A stretch of DNA of 19,429 nt from Desulfobulbaceae bacterium UBA5173 (GTDB lineage Bacteria > Desulfobacterota > Desulfobulbia > Desulfobulbales > Desulfobulbaceae): the NCBI GenBank assembly GCA_002413355.1, contig DHWV01000004.1, forward strand, positions 1 through 19,429, read 5' to 3'. The notes beneath the pieces are model-generated. The model saw only the letters and a list, made by a program, of their open reading frames with translations. It was not told the DNA's origin and did not search any database. Both the position numbers and the translations under genes were made by a program. This document shows positions 12,845 through 19,429 of this stretch, piece after piece. Position 1 is the first letter of the stretch, and every line of letters begins with the position of its first letter.

Positions 12845-14914
12845 ATGACGAATGAAGAGCTGCTGAAGGTGATAGAGGAAGCAAAGGCAAGCGGGGTGAC
12901 GAGGCTTAACCTGAACGGGAAAGGTCTCGCTGCTCTGCCAATAGAATTATTTCAGCTAACAAATCTGAAAGCACTTAACCTCAACAGTAACCAGTTGACG
13001 ATACTACCTCCAGCAATCTCTCGTTTAGTTAATTTAACTGAACTTAATCTTAGTTTCAACAATCTAACCAAGCTGCCTCAAGAAATCTACCAGCTATCTA
13101 AATTAACCACACTTGACCTATACGAAAATCATATAGCCAGCCTGCCCTCTGAAATCTGCCAACTTACCAAATTGGGTTATTTGGAACTTGATGGCAACCC
13201 ACTTATCTCCCCGCCAATAGAGATCGCCCAACAAGGCATTAACGCCATCCGCCAGTATTTCACCGAGCTGGAGAAAGGCAAGCAGCCCCTCAACGAAGCA
13301 AAGATCATCCTCATCGGTGACGGCGCAGCAGGCAAGACCTCGCTCACCAAGCGGCTGATCAGCAACGAGTTTGACCCGCTGGAGCCTGTGACGCATGGTA
13401 TCCGCATCACGCCTTGGCCCGTGGAGAGCGGCGGCAGGCAGATCAAAGCCAACATCTGGGACTTTGGCGGCCAGGAGATCATGCACGCCACGCACCAGTT
13501 CTTCCTTTCCAAGCGCAGCCTGTATGTCATCGTGCTGGATGGCCGCAAAGACGAGCAGGCGGAATACTGGCTGCGGCATGTCAGCGCGTTTGGCGGCGGC
13601 TCGCCCGTGCTGATTGTCCTCAACAAGCAGGATGAGAACTGCGGCTTTGACCTCAACCGCGCCCACCTGCTGCGCAAGTATCCGGCAGTGAAAGGCTTCT
13701 ATTCCACCTCCTGCAAGAAGGACACCGGCATTGGGGAGTTCCGGGCCGCGCTGCTCGCAGCCTTGGCGCAGGTGCCGCTGCTGGAGACCCGCTGGCCCAA
13801 GAGCTGGTTTCTGGTCAAGGAGCGGCTGGAGCAGATGCCCACGCCCTACATCAGCTGCGACGAGTACGAACGCTATTGCCACGAAGCAGGCATCGCCGAG
13901 CGGCAGAGCCAGGAGGTGCTGGTTGAGTTCCTCAATGATCTCGGCGTGGCTGTGCATTTCAAAGAGCTGGAGCTGAAGGACACCCACGTGCTCAATCCGC
14001 TCTGGCTGACTAATGGTGTCTATCGTTTAGTCACTGCTGATCAAACCGCCTTGCAGGGAGGTGTGCTTGAGAAAGCTGACCTGCGCAGTCTGCTGGAGAA
14101 ACGGAGCGCGGAGGACTACGACTACCCCGGAAGCAGGCACAGATATCTGCTCGCTCTGATGCGCAAGTTTGAGCTGTGCTACGAGCTGAACAACGAGGCT
14201 GTGCTCATCCCGCAGCTGCTGCCGGTCAAAGAGCCGGTGTTCACCTTTGATGAATCCGCCTCGCTCCGTTTCGTCCTCCATTATCCCCACTTCCTGCCGC
14301 CCTCGGTCTTCCCGCGCTTCTTGGTCAGGGTGCATAAGGACATCAAGGCTGATCTGCGCTGGCGCACCGGCGTGGTCTTGGTCAATGAGGAGTTCGGCGC
14401 GGAGGCCTTGGTCAGCGCGGACAACGAGACGCGGCAGATCAGCATCTTCGTCAAGGGCAGCCAGCGCAAGGACTACTTCGCCGTGCTGCTGCTCTTCTTC
14501 CGCGAGATCAACAGCAGCTTTGAGCAGCTTGCCGTCAATGAGCTGGTGCCCATGCCGGATGCGCCAACAGTCACGGCCCGTTACAGCACTTTGCTCAAGC
14601 TCGCGGAACGGGGCAAGGATGACTATCTTCCCGATGATTCGGAGAAGGAGTATAGTGTCAGCGAGCTGCTCGGCTTGGTGCAGTTTAATGAACAAGCTGA
14701 CGTGCTGGAGAAGATACTCAGTATCGTCATGCGAATGGAGGACAAGCAGCTTGAGGATGAGCAATCATTCATCGAACGAGCGCATAATCTCCTTGAACTG
14801 AAACCCAGCTTGTTCGGCATTGGAATCAATGCTAATGTGGTAATAGATGAACTGTTCAAGTTGCTGAAGCAGCAACGCGCCAAGCGCAAGAAGCAAGGAG
14901 AAACTCACCCGTAA
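12845..14914 (+). CDS. LRR-Roc-COR (Roco family) GTPase
   Basis: A 689-residue bacterial Roco protein. Residues 18-131 are five leucine-rich repeats of 23 residues with the LxxLxLxxNxLxxLPxxIxxL pattern. The Roc GTPase follows: P-loop GDGAAGKTS (158-166), G3 WDFGGQE (205-211) and G4 NKQD (260-263). From about residue 310 a COR domain (WPKSWFLVKERLEQM, then VLNPLWLTNGVYRL) acts as dimerisation module in this family. The C-terminal 90 residues, ending SLFGIGINANVVIDELFKLLKQ, are not assigned. Roco proteins are GTP-controlled switches; bacterial members often sit in conflict islands, as here beside two toxin-antitoxin pairs. By my count GC is about 39% over 12961-13200 (LRRs) against about 62% over 13381-13620 (Roc). 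The start follows the array-derived leader directly. Confidence 0.93.
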   Translation: MTNEELLKVIEEAKASGVTRLNLNGKGLAALPIELFQLTNLKALNLNSNQLTILPPAISRLVNLTELNLSFNNLTKLPQEIYQLSKLTTLDLYENHIASLPSEICQLTKLGYLELDGNPLISPPIEIAQQGINAIRQYFTELEKGKQPLNEAKIILIGDGAAGKTSLTKRLISNEFDPLEPVTHGIRITPWPVESGGRQIKANIWDFGGQEIMHATHQFFLSKRSLYVIVLDGRKDEQAEYWLRHVSAFGGGSPVLIVLNKQDENCGFDLNRAHLLRKYPAVKGFYSTSCKKDTGIGEFRAALLAALAQVPLLETRWPKSWFLVKERLEQMPTPYISCDEYERYCHEAGIAERQSQEVLVEFLNDLGVAVHFKELELKDTHVLNPLWLTNGVYRLVTADQTALQGGVLEKADLRSLLEKRSAEDYDYPGSRHRYLLALMRKFELCYELNNEAVLIPQLLPVKEPVFTFDESASLRFVLHYPHFLPPSVFPRFLVRVHKDIKADLRWRTGVVLVNEEFGAEALVSADNETRQISIFVKGSQRKDYFAVLLLFFREINSSFEQLAVNELVPMPDAPTVTARYSTLLKLAERGKDDYLPDDSEKEYSVSELLGLVQFNEQADVLEKILSIVMRMEDKQLEDEQSFIERAHNLLELKPSLFGIGINANVVIDELFKLLKQQRAKRKKQGETHP

Positions 14915-14951
14915 GATTGTATGAATCCAGTGCGTTGACAAGGAAACCGAT

Positions 14952-16016
14952 ATGAACATCCGCCGTCAGCTGGAAGCGCAGGAACTGCTTGTTCTCTCAC
15001 CGCACGCCTGCTGTAGCAGCAGGTCGAGGGGACGGCTCCGCGTAGAGGAACCCTGCGACCTGCGCACTGCCTTTCAGCGCGACAGAGATCGTATCATCCA
15101 TTCCAAGACCTTCCGCCGCCTCAAGCACAAAACCCAGGTGTTCCTCGCGCCCACCGGCGACCACTACCGCACCCGCCTCACCCACGTCTTGGAAGTCTCC
15201 CAGATAGCCCGCACCATTGCTGTCTGCCTACGCCTGAACGAGCACCTTGCTGAAGCTGTCGCCCTTGGCCACGACCTTGGCCATACGCCCTTTGGCCATG
15301 CCGGAGAACACACCCTCAACCGCCTGCATCCGGGCGGCTTCCGGCATTACATCCAAAGCCTGCGGGTGGTGGATTTCCTCGAAAACCACGGGCAAGGGTT
15401 GAACCTGAGCTGGGAGGTGCGCAACGGCATTGTTAAGCATTCCAAAGGCTACCGCGACATCCTGCCTGACGACAGCCGGGAGCTGCCCGCCACGCTCGAA
15501 GGACAGGCGGTGCGGGTGGCGGACATCATCGCCTATCTCAATCACGACATGGACGACGCGCTGCGGGCGGAGATGATTAAGGAAAGCGACTTGCCATGCC
15601 ATTTGCGCCGGGTGGTTGGCGATCGTCCTGACCTCCGCATTGCGGCAATGATGCGCGACTTGATCGCCGAGACCCTGCGGGCAGATGAGGGGAGGCTCCG
15701 CCTCAGCCCGATGATGCAGGAGGTGATCTGCGGAATGCGTTCGTTCCTATATGACAACGTCTATCGCAACCGGCTGGTGCACAATGAGTTTGAAAAGGCC
15801 CAGCGGCTGATCAGTGATCTGTATCTGTTCTTTCTGGAGCATGAGTTTCCCGGCGGGGCGGAGGCAAGCTGCCCAAAGCGCAGGCCGCCTGCTGATGCTG
15901 CGGAGGAGAAGCGGCTGCACCGGTTGGTCTGCGATTTCATTGCCGGCATGACCGACCGCTACGCCTTGGATATCTACACCCAAATCTTTATGCCCAAGCC
16001 GTGGTCGGTGCTATGA
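14952..16016 (+). CDS. dgt: dNTP triphosphohydrolase (dGTPase family)
   Basis: A 354-residue HD-domain deoxynucleoside triphosphate triphosphohydrolase, cleaving dNTPs to deoxynucleosides and tripolyphosphate. The family opening RTAFQRDRDRIIHSKTFRRL-type segment is present, then KHKTQVF, and the metal ligands H78 (RLTHVLEV), H107-D108 (GHDLGHTPFGH) and D191 (VADIIAYLNHDMDDA). The ATG has AAGGAA nine bases upstream and lies 37 nt after the Roco stop, so co-transcription is possible. Length is that of the short Dgt-like type. It may be a housekeeping gene or, given the neighbours, part of a defence module. Its last six bases overlap tail-to-tail with a small minus-strand ORF. Confidence 0.93.
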   Translation: MNIRRQLEAQELLVLSPHACCSSRSRGRLRVEEPCDLRTAFQRDRDRIIHSKTFRRLKHKTQVFLAPTGDHYRTRLTHVLEVSQIARTIAVCLRLNEHLAEAVALGHDLGHTPFGHAGEHTLNRLHPGGFRHYIQSLRVVDFLENHGQGLNLSWEVRNGIVKHSKGYRDILPDDSRELPATLEGQAVRVADIIAYLNHDMDDALRAEMIKESDLPCHLRRVVGDRPDLRIAAMMRDLIAETLRADEGRLRLSPMMQEVICGMRSFLYDNVYRNRLVHNEFEKAQRLISDLYLFFLEHEFPGGAEASCPKRRPPADAAEEKRLHRLVCDFIAGMTDRYALDIYTQIFMPKPWSVL

Positions 16017-16172
16017 ATGCAGATGCACCGGGCGTTTCCGTCTGACGATGCTCATGCCTTCCGCCCCGCCTTTATCCGACAGCTCAAACAGCTCGCAGTG
16101 CATAGACTGAGGCCTTGCCAGCAGCCAGAGAGCACAGGCCAGGGCAGAGATGATCAGCAAGGCTGCAATCAT
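16011..16172 (-). CDS. Small single-span membrane ORF (53 aa) abutting ubiD
   Basis: The ATG at 16172 follows the UbiD stop with no gap (TAAATG). The product starts MIAALLIISALACALWLLAR, a single hydrophobic helix, followed by a cysteine-containing stretch (MHCELFELS) and a basic tail (SIVRRKRPVHLHS). It could be made by translational reinitiation from the UbiD mRNA. I do not recognise a family. The ORF ends inside the last bases of dgt on the other strand. The immediate contact with UbiD and sensible composition favour a real gene, but a chance ORF of this length cannot be excluded. Confidence 0.45.
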   Translation of the reverse strand: MIAALLIISALACALWLLARPQSMHCELFELSDKGGAEGMSIVRRKRPVHLHS

Positions 16173-17948
16173 TTATCTATATTGAGCCGGAATAATCTTA
16201 TCAAACTTGCTGTCCACCAACGCCTTGGTCGCCGGATCAACCTCCAGCACTTCGGTGTACCACGGCTTCATCCGGCAGTCAAAGACAATGGGGGGAGTCA
16301 GGCCGACATGGAAGCGGCGCACCTGCTGCTCACTGGCATGGATGTCTGCTGCTGGTTCAAAGCGGGTGAAGAAGTGCCAGAGGAATTCCTGCATGTTTTC
16401 GGTGGCCGCTGCGGTTGAATCCACCAGCACAATCACCGGCCAGCCGGAAACGCCGGGCCAGTTTGCCAGCATTGCTCCCAGCTTCGGATTATCGGCATAA
16501 CTTGTTCCTTGCACCACCAGCGTTCCGGGCAGAAAGACCTTAGGCCGCTCACAGCCGGACGGCAGGTTGCCGTTGAATTCCATCGGCAAGTCGCGTTGCT
16601 GCTCGCCCAGGCCCAGCAGCATGGCCTTGGAGCCTTTGTTCACCGACGGGCCGGTGTAATCCAGCGTGTCCTGCGAGACATTGGCAAAGACAAATAAATC
16701 ACGCTCCCACTGCACGCGCTCCAGCACATGCTGCCAGAGCTTGGGGAAATCGGCAACATCAAGGCTGCCGTCAGTGACAATCAGGAACTTAGTCAGGGAA
16801 AGCTGGCCTTCTCCGAGGATGCGCAGGCCAGCGGCAAAGGCTTCGCGGGGATAGCGGTTATAGACCTTGGCAGCGGCGAGGCAGTGGAAGCCAGTCTCAC
16901 CAAAGGTCTTCAGTTGCTGCACACCATTCAGGGCGAGCGGGAAGATCGGCGAAAGCAAATCCTGCAAGAAATCACCAATGAAATAATCTTCCTGCTTAGG
17001 GTGACCGACCACGGTGGCCGGATAAATCGCGTCCTTGCGGTGGTAGAGGTGCGTGGTTTGGAAGACCGGGTAGTCGTGGGTGAGCGAATTGTAGCCGTAG
17101 TGATCGCCGAACGGGCCTTCAGGCCGCCGCAGTTTGGGCGGTACCGCGCCCTTGACCGCAAACTCCGCCTCTGCCACCAAGCGGTGGCCGCCGAACTGGT
17201 CAGCAGCCATAGCCAGTTTGCTGCCCTGAAGCAGCGAGGCCAGCATCAGCTCCGGGATGTTCTCCGGCAGCGGCGCGATAGCGGCCAGCATCAGGGCAGG
17301 CGGGCCGCCGATGAACAGGGTCATGGGCAGACTTTGGCCGCGCTGCTCGGCCTCAAAGTAGTGGTAGCCGCCCCCCTTGTGAATCTGCCAATGCACGCCC
17401 GTCGCGTGGTCGTCGTGCCGCTGGATGCGGTACATGCCGAGGTTGTGGCCGCGTCCGTCCGGGTGTTCGGTATAGACCAGCGGCAGGGTGACGAACGCGC
17501 CGCCATCGCTGTGCCACGAGGTCAGCATGGGCAGGCTGCTGAGGCGGGCGGGATTTTGCAGCCGCTCCAGCACCGGCGCGTTGCTGCGGCTGACGTTTTT
17601 CAGGCCGACCTTGAGGGCTTGCAGGGTCACTGACCGAGACTGCCAGAGCTTGCCAAAGGTCGGCGGCATGATCTCTTCCGCCAAGCGCACCAGATTGCGG
17701 ACAAAATCCAGCGGCCTGCGGCCAAAGGCCAGCTCCAGCCGCCGGTTGGTGCCAAACAGGTTGGTGACAACCGGGAAGGCCGAGCCTTTGACCTTGGTGA
17801 AGAGTAATGCCGGGCCGCCTGCGGCAATCACCCGGCGGTGGATTTCCGCGATTTCAAGATACGGGTCAACCTCGGCATCAATGACGAGGAGTTCGTCTTC
17901 GTGGCGGAGGAGGTCAAGGTAGTGGCGAAGGTTGGTGATGGGGGGCAT
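16173..17948 (-). CDS. UbiD-family prenylated-FMN decarboxylase
   Basis: A 591-residue UbiD-type decarboxylase, an enzyme class that uses prenylated FMN made by UbiX to remove carboxyl groups from aromatic or alpha,beta-unsaturated acids (for example in ubiquinone or menaquinone synthesis). Family motifs seen: PVVTNLFGTNRRLELAFG, the NLGMYRIQRHDD segment with VHWQIHKGGG (cofactor and metal contacts), PEGPFGDHYGYNS near residue 280 (catalytic Glu region), and the C-terminal FDCRMKPWYTEVLEVD. It is at the long end of the family, close to the menaquinone-type (MqnL-like) UbiDs; the substrate is not decided by sequence alone. The ATG at 17948 is chosen over a TTG three codons upstream; neither has a clear Shine-Dalgarno. 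No UbiX is in the window. Confidence 0.9.
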   Translation of the reverse strand: MPPITNLRHYLDLLRHEDELLVIDAEVDPYLEIAEIHRRVIAAGGPALLFTKVKGSAFPVVTNLFGTNRRLELAFGRRPLDFVRNLVRLAEEIMPPTFGKLWQSRSVTLQALKVGLKNVSRSNAPVLERLQNPARLSSLPMLTSWHSDGGAFVTLPLVYTEHPDGRGHNLGMYRIQRHDDHATGVHWQIHKGGGYHYFEAEQRGQSLPMTLFIGGPPALMLAAIAPLPENIPELMLASLLQGSKLAMAADQFGGHRLVAEAEFAVKGAVPPKLRRPEGPFGDHYGYNSLTHDYPVFQTTHLYHRKDAIYPATVVGHPKQEDYFIGDFLQDLLSPIFPLALNGVQQLKTFGETGFHCLAAAKVYNRYPREAFAAGLRILGEGQLSLTKFLIVTDGSLDVADFPKLWQHVLERVQWERDLFVFANVSQDTLDYTGPSVNKGSKAMLLGLGEQQRDLPMEFNGNLPSGCERPKVFLPGTLVVQGTSYADNPKLGAMLANWPGVSGWPVIVLVDSTAAATENMQEFLWHFFTRFEPAADIHASEQQVRRFHVGLTPPIVFDCRMKPWYTEVLEVDPATKALVDSKFDKIIPAQYR

Positions 17949-18013
17949 ATTCGTCAATTTTATGAATCAGCGTTGCTGATCATGTCTCCCGCTTCAGACA
18001 ACTGAGCGGTAAA

Positions 18014-18352
18014 TTATTTACACTCAACCAGTCCAGCTTTTGCCAACGTTTCTTCAAAATTAGTTATGTTAACTGAATCAAGATGCTTTGCAATACGATA
18101 GTATAAATCTGAAGACATCTTCTCGCTTTCTCTGCATTTATAATTCATTGTTTTTGCTGCTGCCCCAGTTCCGTAAACCGCCTCTGCCTCCACTACTGCC
18201 GCATCATTATTTCCGTCGCGGGTAACATGCAACGTTATAACAACCTGAGAACGATCAATTATTGTTTCTCCAAAGACGATATGATCAGCAATAGCAAGAA
18301 CCGGAATGAATAGAACAGAATAAAACATGGCTGAACCAATCAGTCTTTTCAT
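18014..18352 (-). CDS. Small secreted hypothetical protein
   Basis: A 112-residue protein with a signal peptide (KRLIGSAMFYSVLFIPVLAIA, cleavage likely before DHIVFGE). The mature part has a beta-rich start (IIDRSQVVITLHVTRDG), two cysteines (NYKCRES and the C-terminal VECK) that could form a disulfide, and a helical C-terminal part. The ATG at 18352 is chosen because AAGG lies about eight bases upstream; a GTG three codons earlier overlaps that site. I do not recognise a family. GC is about 40% over 18061-18300 by my count, well below the neighbours, which suggests a recently acquired gene. Confidence 0.7.
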   Translation of the reverse strand: MKRLIGSAMFYSVLFIPVLAIADHIVFGETIIDRSQVVITLHVTRDGNNDAAVVEAEAVYGTGAAAKTMNYKCRESEKMSSDLYYRIAKHLDSVNITNFEETLAKAGLVECK

Positions 18353-18424
18353 TTTAATCACCTTTATTGCGAAGCATTTGGTCTACGCCCCCTTTGCTTA
18401 CGATGTCTATCTGTTGAATGACCT

Positions 18425-18456
18425 AAAAAAAACAAGGAGGGCAAATTTTACCCTCC
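18425..18456 (-). terminator. Rho-independent terminator downstream of dnaK
   Basis: On the minus strand GGAGGG pairs with CCCTCC around a 9-nt loop, and after TTG there is a run of eight T (18432-18425). It is about 185 nt beyond the dnaK stop and about 70 nt before the next minus-strand gene, so it fits the end of the dnaK transcript. Confidence 0.8.
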
Positions 18457-18468
18457 CGTTACAATCGG

Positions 18469-18576
18469 AGTTACGCAGTTGGATTTGCATCTCGTTGATT
18501 TTGTTCAACTGGTGATTCGTGTCGCTGAAATTCAATTTACTGTAATAACTGAACTTCAGAGTTCAACTGCGTAACT
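18469..18576. repeat. 108-bp element with 13-bp terminal inverted repeats
   Basis: AGTTACGCAGTTG (18469-18481) and its exact reverse complement CAACTGCGTAACT (18564-18576) bound an AT-rich 108-bp stretch with no ORF. Inside are a small dyad TGAACT/AGTTCA (18550-18565) and a repeated GTTCAACTG. It sits between the dnaK stop and the terminator. I see no clear target-site duplication outside the repeats, so a MITE or solo IS remnant is possible but unproven; an RNA structure in the dnaK 3' untranslated region is the alternative. The rest of the 18353-18639 gap shows only the terminator. Confidence 0.6.
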
Positions 18577-18639
18577 TCTCTTGAAGTGAGAAAACCTCTC
18601 GCCTCAACCTGCGTTTTGTCACGGAATGCGCTTGCGGAA

Positions 18640-19429
18640 CTACTTCACTTCCTCAAAATCCGCATCCACCACATCGTCATCGTCCTTGCCCTTCTTGCCG
18701 CCTGCCGCGCCTGCGTCAGCACCGTGCGCACCGCCCTGCGAAGCCTGCGCGTACATCAGCTCGGCCAGCTTGTGCGAAGCCTGAGTCAGCGACTCGGTGG
18801 CGGCCTTGATCGCCTCCGCGTCCTCGCTGTCCATCGCCTTCTTCACCTTGCTGATCTCGTTCTCCACGTTGCCCTTGGTTGACGCATCCACCTTGTCGCC
18901 CAAGTCCTTCAGGCTCTTCTCAGCCATGTGGACCATCGAATCCGCATGATTGCGGGCCTCAATCACGGCCTTGCGCTTCTTGTCCTCGTCCGCGTGCAGC
19001 TCCGCGTCCTTCTTCATCTTCTCAATCTCCGCCTCAGTCAGGCCGGACGAGGCGGTGATGCGGATGGACTGCTCCTTGTTCGTGCCCAAGTCTTTGGCGG
19101 ACACGTGCAGGATGCCGTTCGCGTCAAGGTCAAAGGTGACTTCAATCTGCGGCACACCGCGCGGCGCAGGCGGGATGTCGGCCAGATCAAAGCGACCGAT
19201 GGTCTTGTTGTGGGCCGCCATCTCCCGCTCGCCCTGAAGCACGTGGATGGACACCGCAGGCTGGCTGTCAGCGGCGGTGGAGAAGACCTGGCTCTTCTTG
19301 GTCGGCACGGTGGTGTTCTTCTCGATAAGCTTGGTCATAACACCGCCCAAGGTCTCGATGCCCAGCGATAGCGGCGTAACGTCAAGCAGCAATACGTCCT
19401 TGACATCACCCCGGAGAACCCCGCCCTGA
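18640..19429 (-). CDS. dnaK: Chaperone DnaK (Hsp70), C-terminal part
   Basis: The frame is open through the right edge; 262 residues are seen. It enters at QGGVLRGDVKDVLLLDVTPL (end of the nucleotide-binding domain and the interdomain linker), continues through the substrate-binding domain (SLGIETLGGVMTKLIEKNTTVP, VLQGEREMAAHNKTIGRF in two segments, IEVTFDLDANGILHVSAKD, then SIRITASSGLTEAEIEKM) and the helical lid, and ends in a Gly/Ala linker plus the acidic tail DDDDVVDADFEEVK typical of bacterial DnaK. The upstream ATPase domain, start and any grpE/dnaJ neighbours lie outside. It uses ATP cycles to fold and disaggregate proteins with DnaJ and GrpE. Confidence 0.97.
   Translation of the reverse strand, partial: QGGVLRGDVKDVLLLDVTPLSLGIETLGGVMTKLIEKNTTVPTKKSQVFSTAADSQPAVSIHVLQGEREMAAHNKTIGRFDLADIPPAPRGVPQIEVTFDLDANGILHVSAKDLGTNKEQSIRITASSGLTEAEIEKMKKDAELHADEDKKRKAVIEARNHADSMVHMAEKSLKDLGDKVDASTKGNVENEISKVKKAMDSEDAEAIKAATESLTQASHKLAELMYAQASQGGAHGADAGAAGGKKGKDDDDVVDADFEEVK

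Noticed and set aside
12845..13237. Link between the 23-nt array period and the 23-residue LRR period of the adjacent Roco gene (69 nt = 3 x 23)
   Set aside because: The LRR DNA contains no GGGTACCC octamers, and 23 residues is the normal bacterial LRR length; I regard it as coincidence.
13118..13987. Minus-strand ORF of 289 codons opposite the Roco gene
   Set aside because: The sense strand encodes a complete Roc domain; the antisense product lacks recognisable motifs.
16728..17633. Plus-strand ORF of 301 codons opposite ubiD
   Set aside because: Antisense to an intact UbiD with all family motifs; composition is that of a shadow frame.

Overview
The window looks like chromosomal DNA of a Gram-negative anaerobe, most likely a Desulfobacterota (Desulfobulbus-like) bacterium. 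It has outer-membrane genes (Pal, Skp/OmpH, a stand-alone LPS heptose kinase), a RemA/DUF370 protein between YicC and guanylate kinase, a DUF3786 iron-sulfur protein, anaerobic-type cobalamin genes and a GC-rich core. The lineage is inferred from gene content, not from a marker gene.

Positions 1-7065 form a minus-strand run read in the order pal, ompH/skp, DUF3786 Fe-S protein, hldA, yicC, remA, gmk, HAD phosphatase, then a cobD-cobQ fusion that leaves the window on the left. Most junctions overlap by 1-8 nt, so this is probably one translationally coupled operon joining envelope biogenesis, nucleotide metabolism and cobalamin synthesis. A likely promoter lies upstream of pal, and a hairpin sits between pal and ompH.

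Positions 7279-11233 run on the plus strand: an alpha-glucan phosphorylase, an unrecognised 143-residue protein and a radical SAM protein of unknown substrate. The last two overlap by one base.

Positions 11426-14914 are the accessory heart of the window: a hicB-hicA toxin-antitoxin pair, a BrnT-like toxin with a ribbon-helix-helix antitoxin, and an LRR-Roc-COR (Roco) GTPase. A dNTP triphosphohydrolase (dgt) follows. The two intergenic gaps in this block carry an unusual repeat. Palindromic octamers related to GGGTACCC are spaced exactly 15 nt apart (23-nt period), with 7 octamers in one gap and 5 in the other. Each array ends in a 28-nt hairpin and a 27-nt leader that abuts the next start codon. 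The last 170 nt of the two copies align without gaps, yet one 15-nt spacer is exactly inverted in place, and the hairpin arms differ while staying self-complementary. I found no name for this element; it is the best candidate for something undescribed here.

Positions 16011-19429 are on the minus strand: dnaK (C-terminal part, running in from the right), a gap with a 13-bp inverted-repeat element and a rho-independent terminator, a small AT-rich secreted protein, a UbiD-family decarboxylase and, directly abutting its stop codon, a 53-residue membrane-type ORF.
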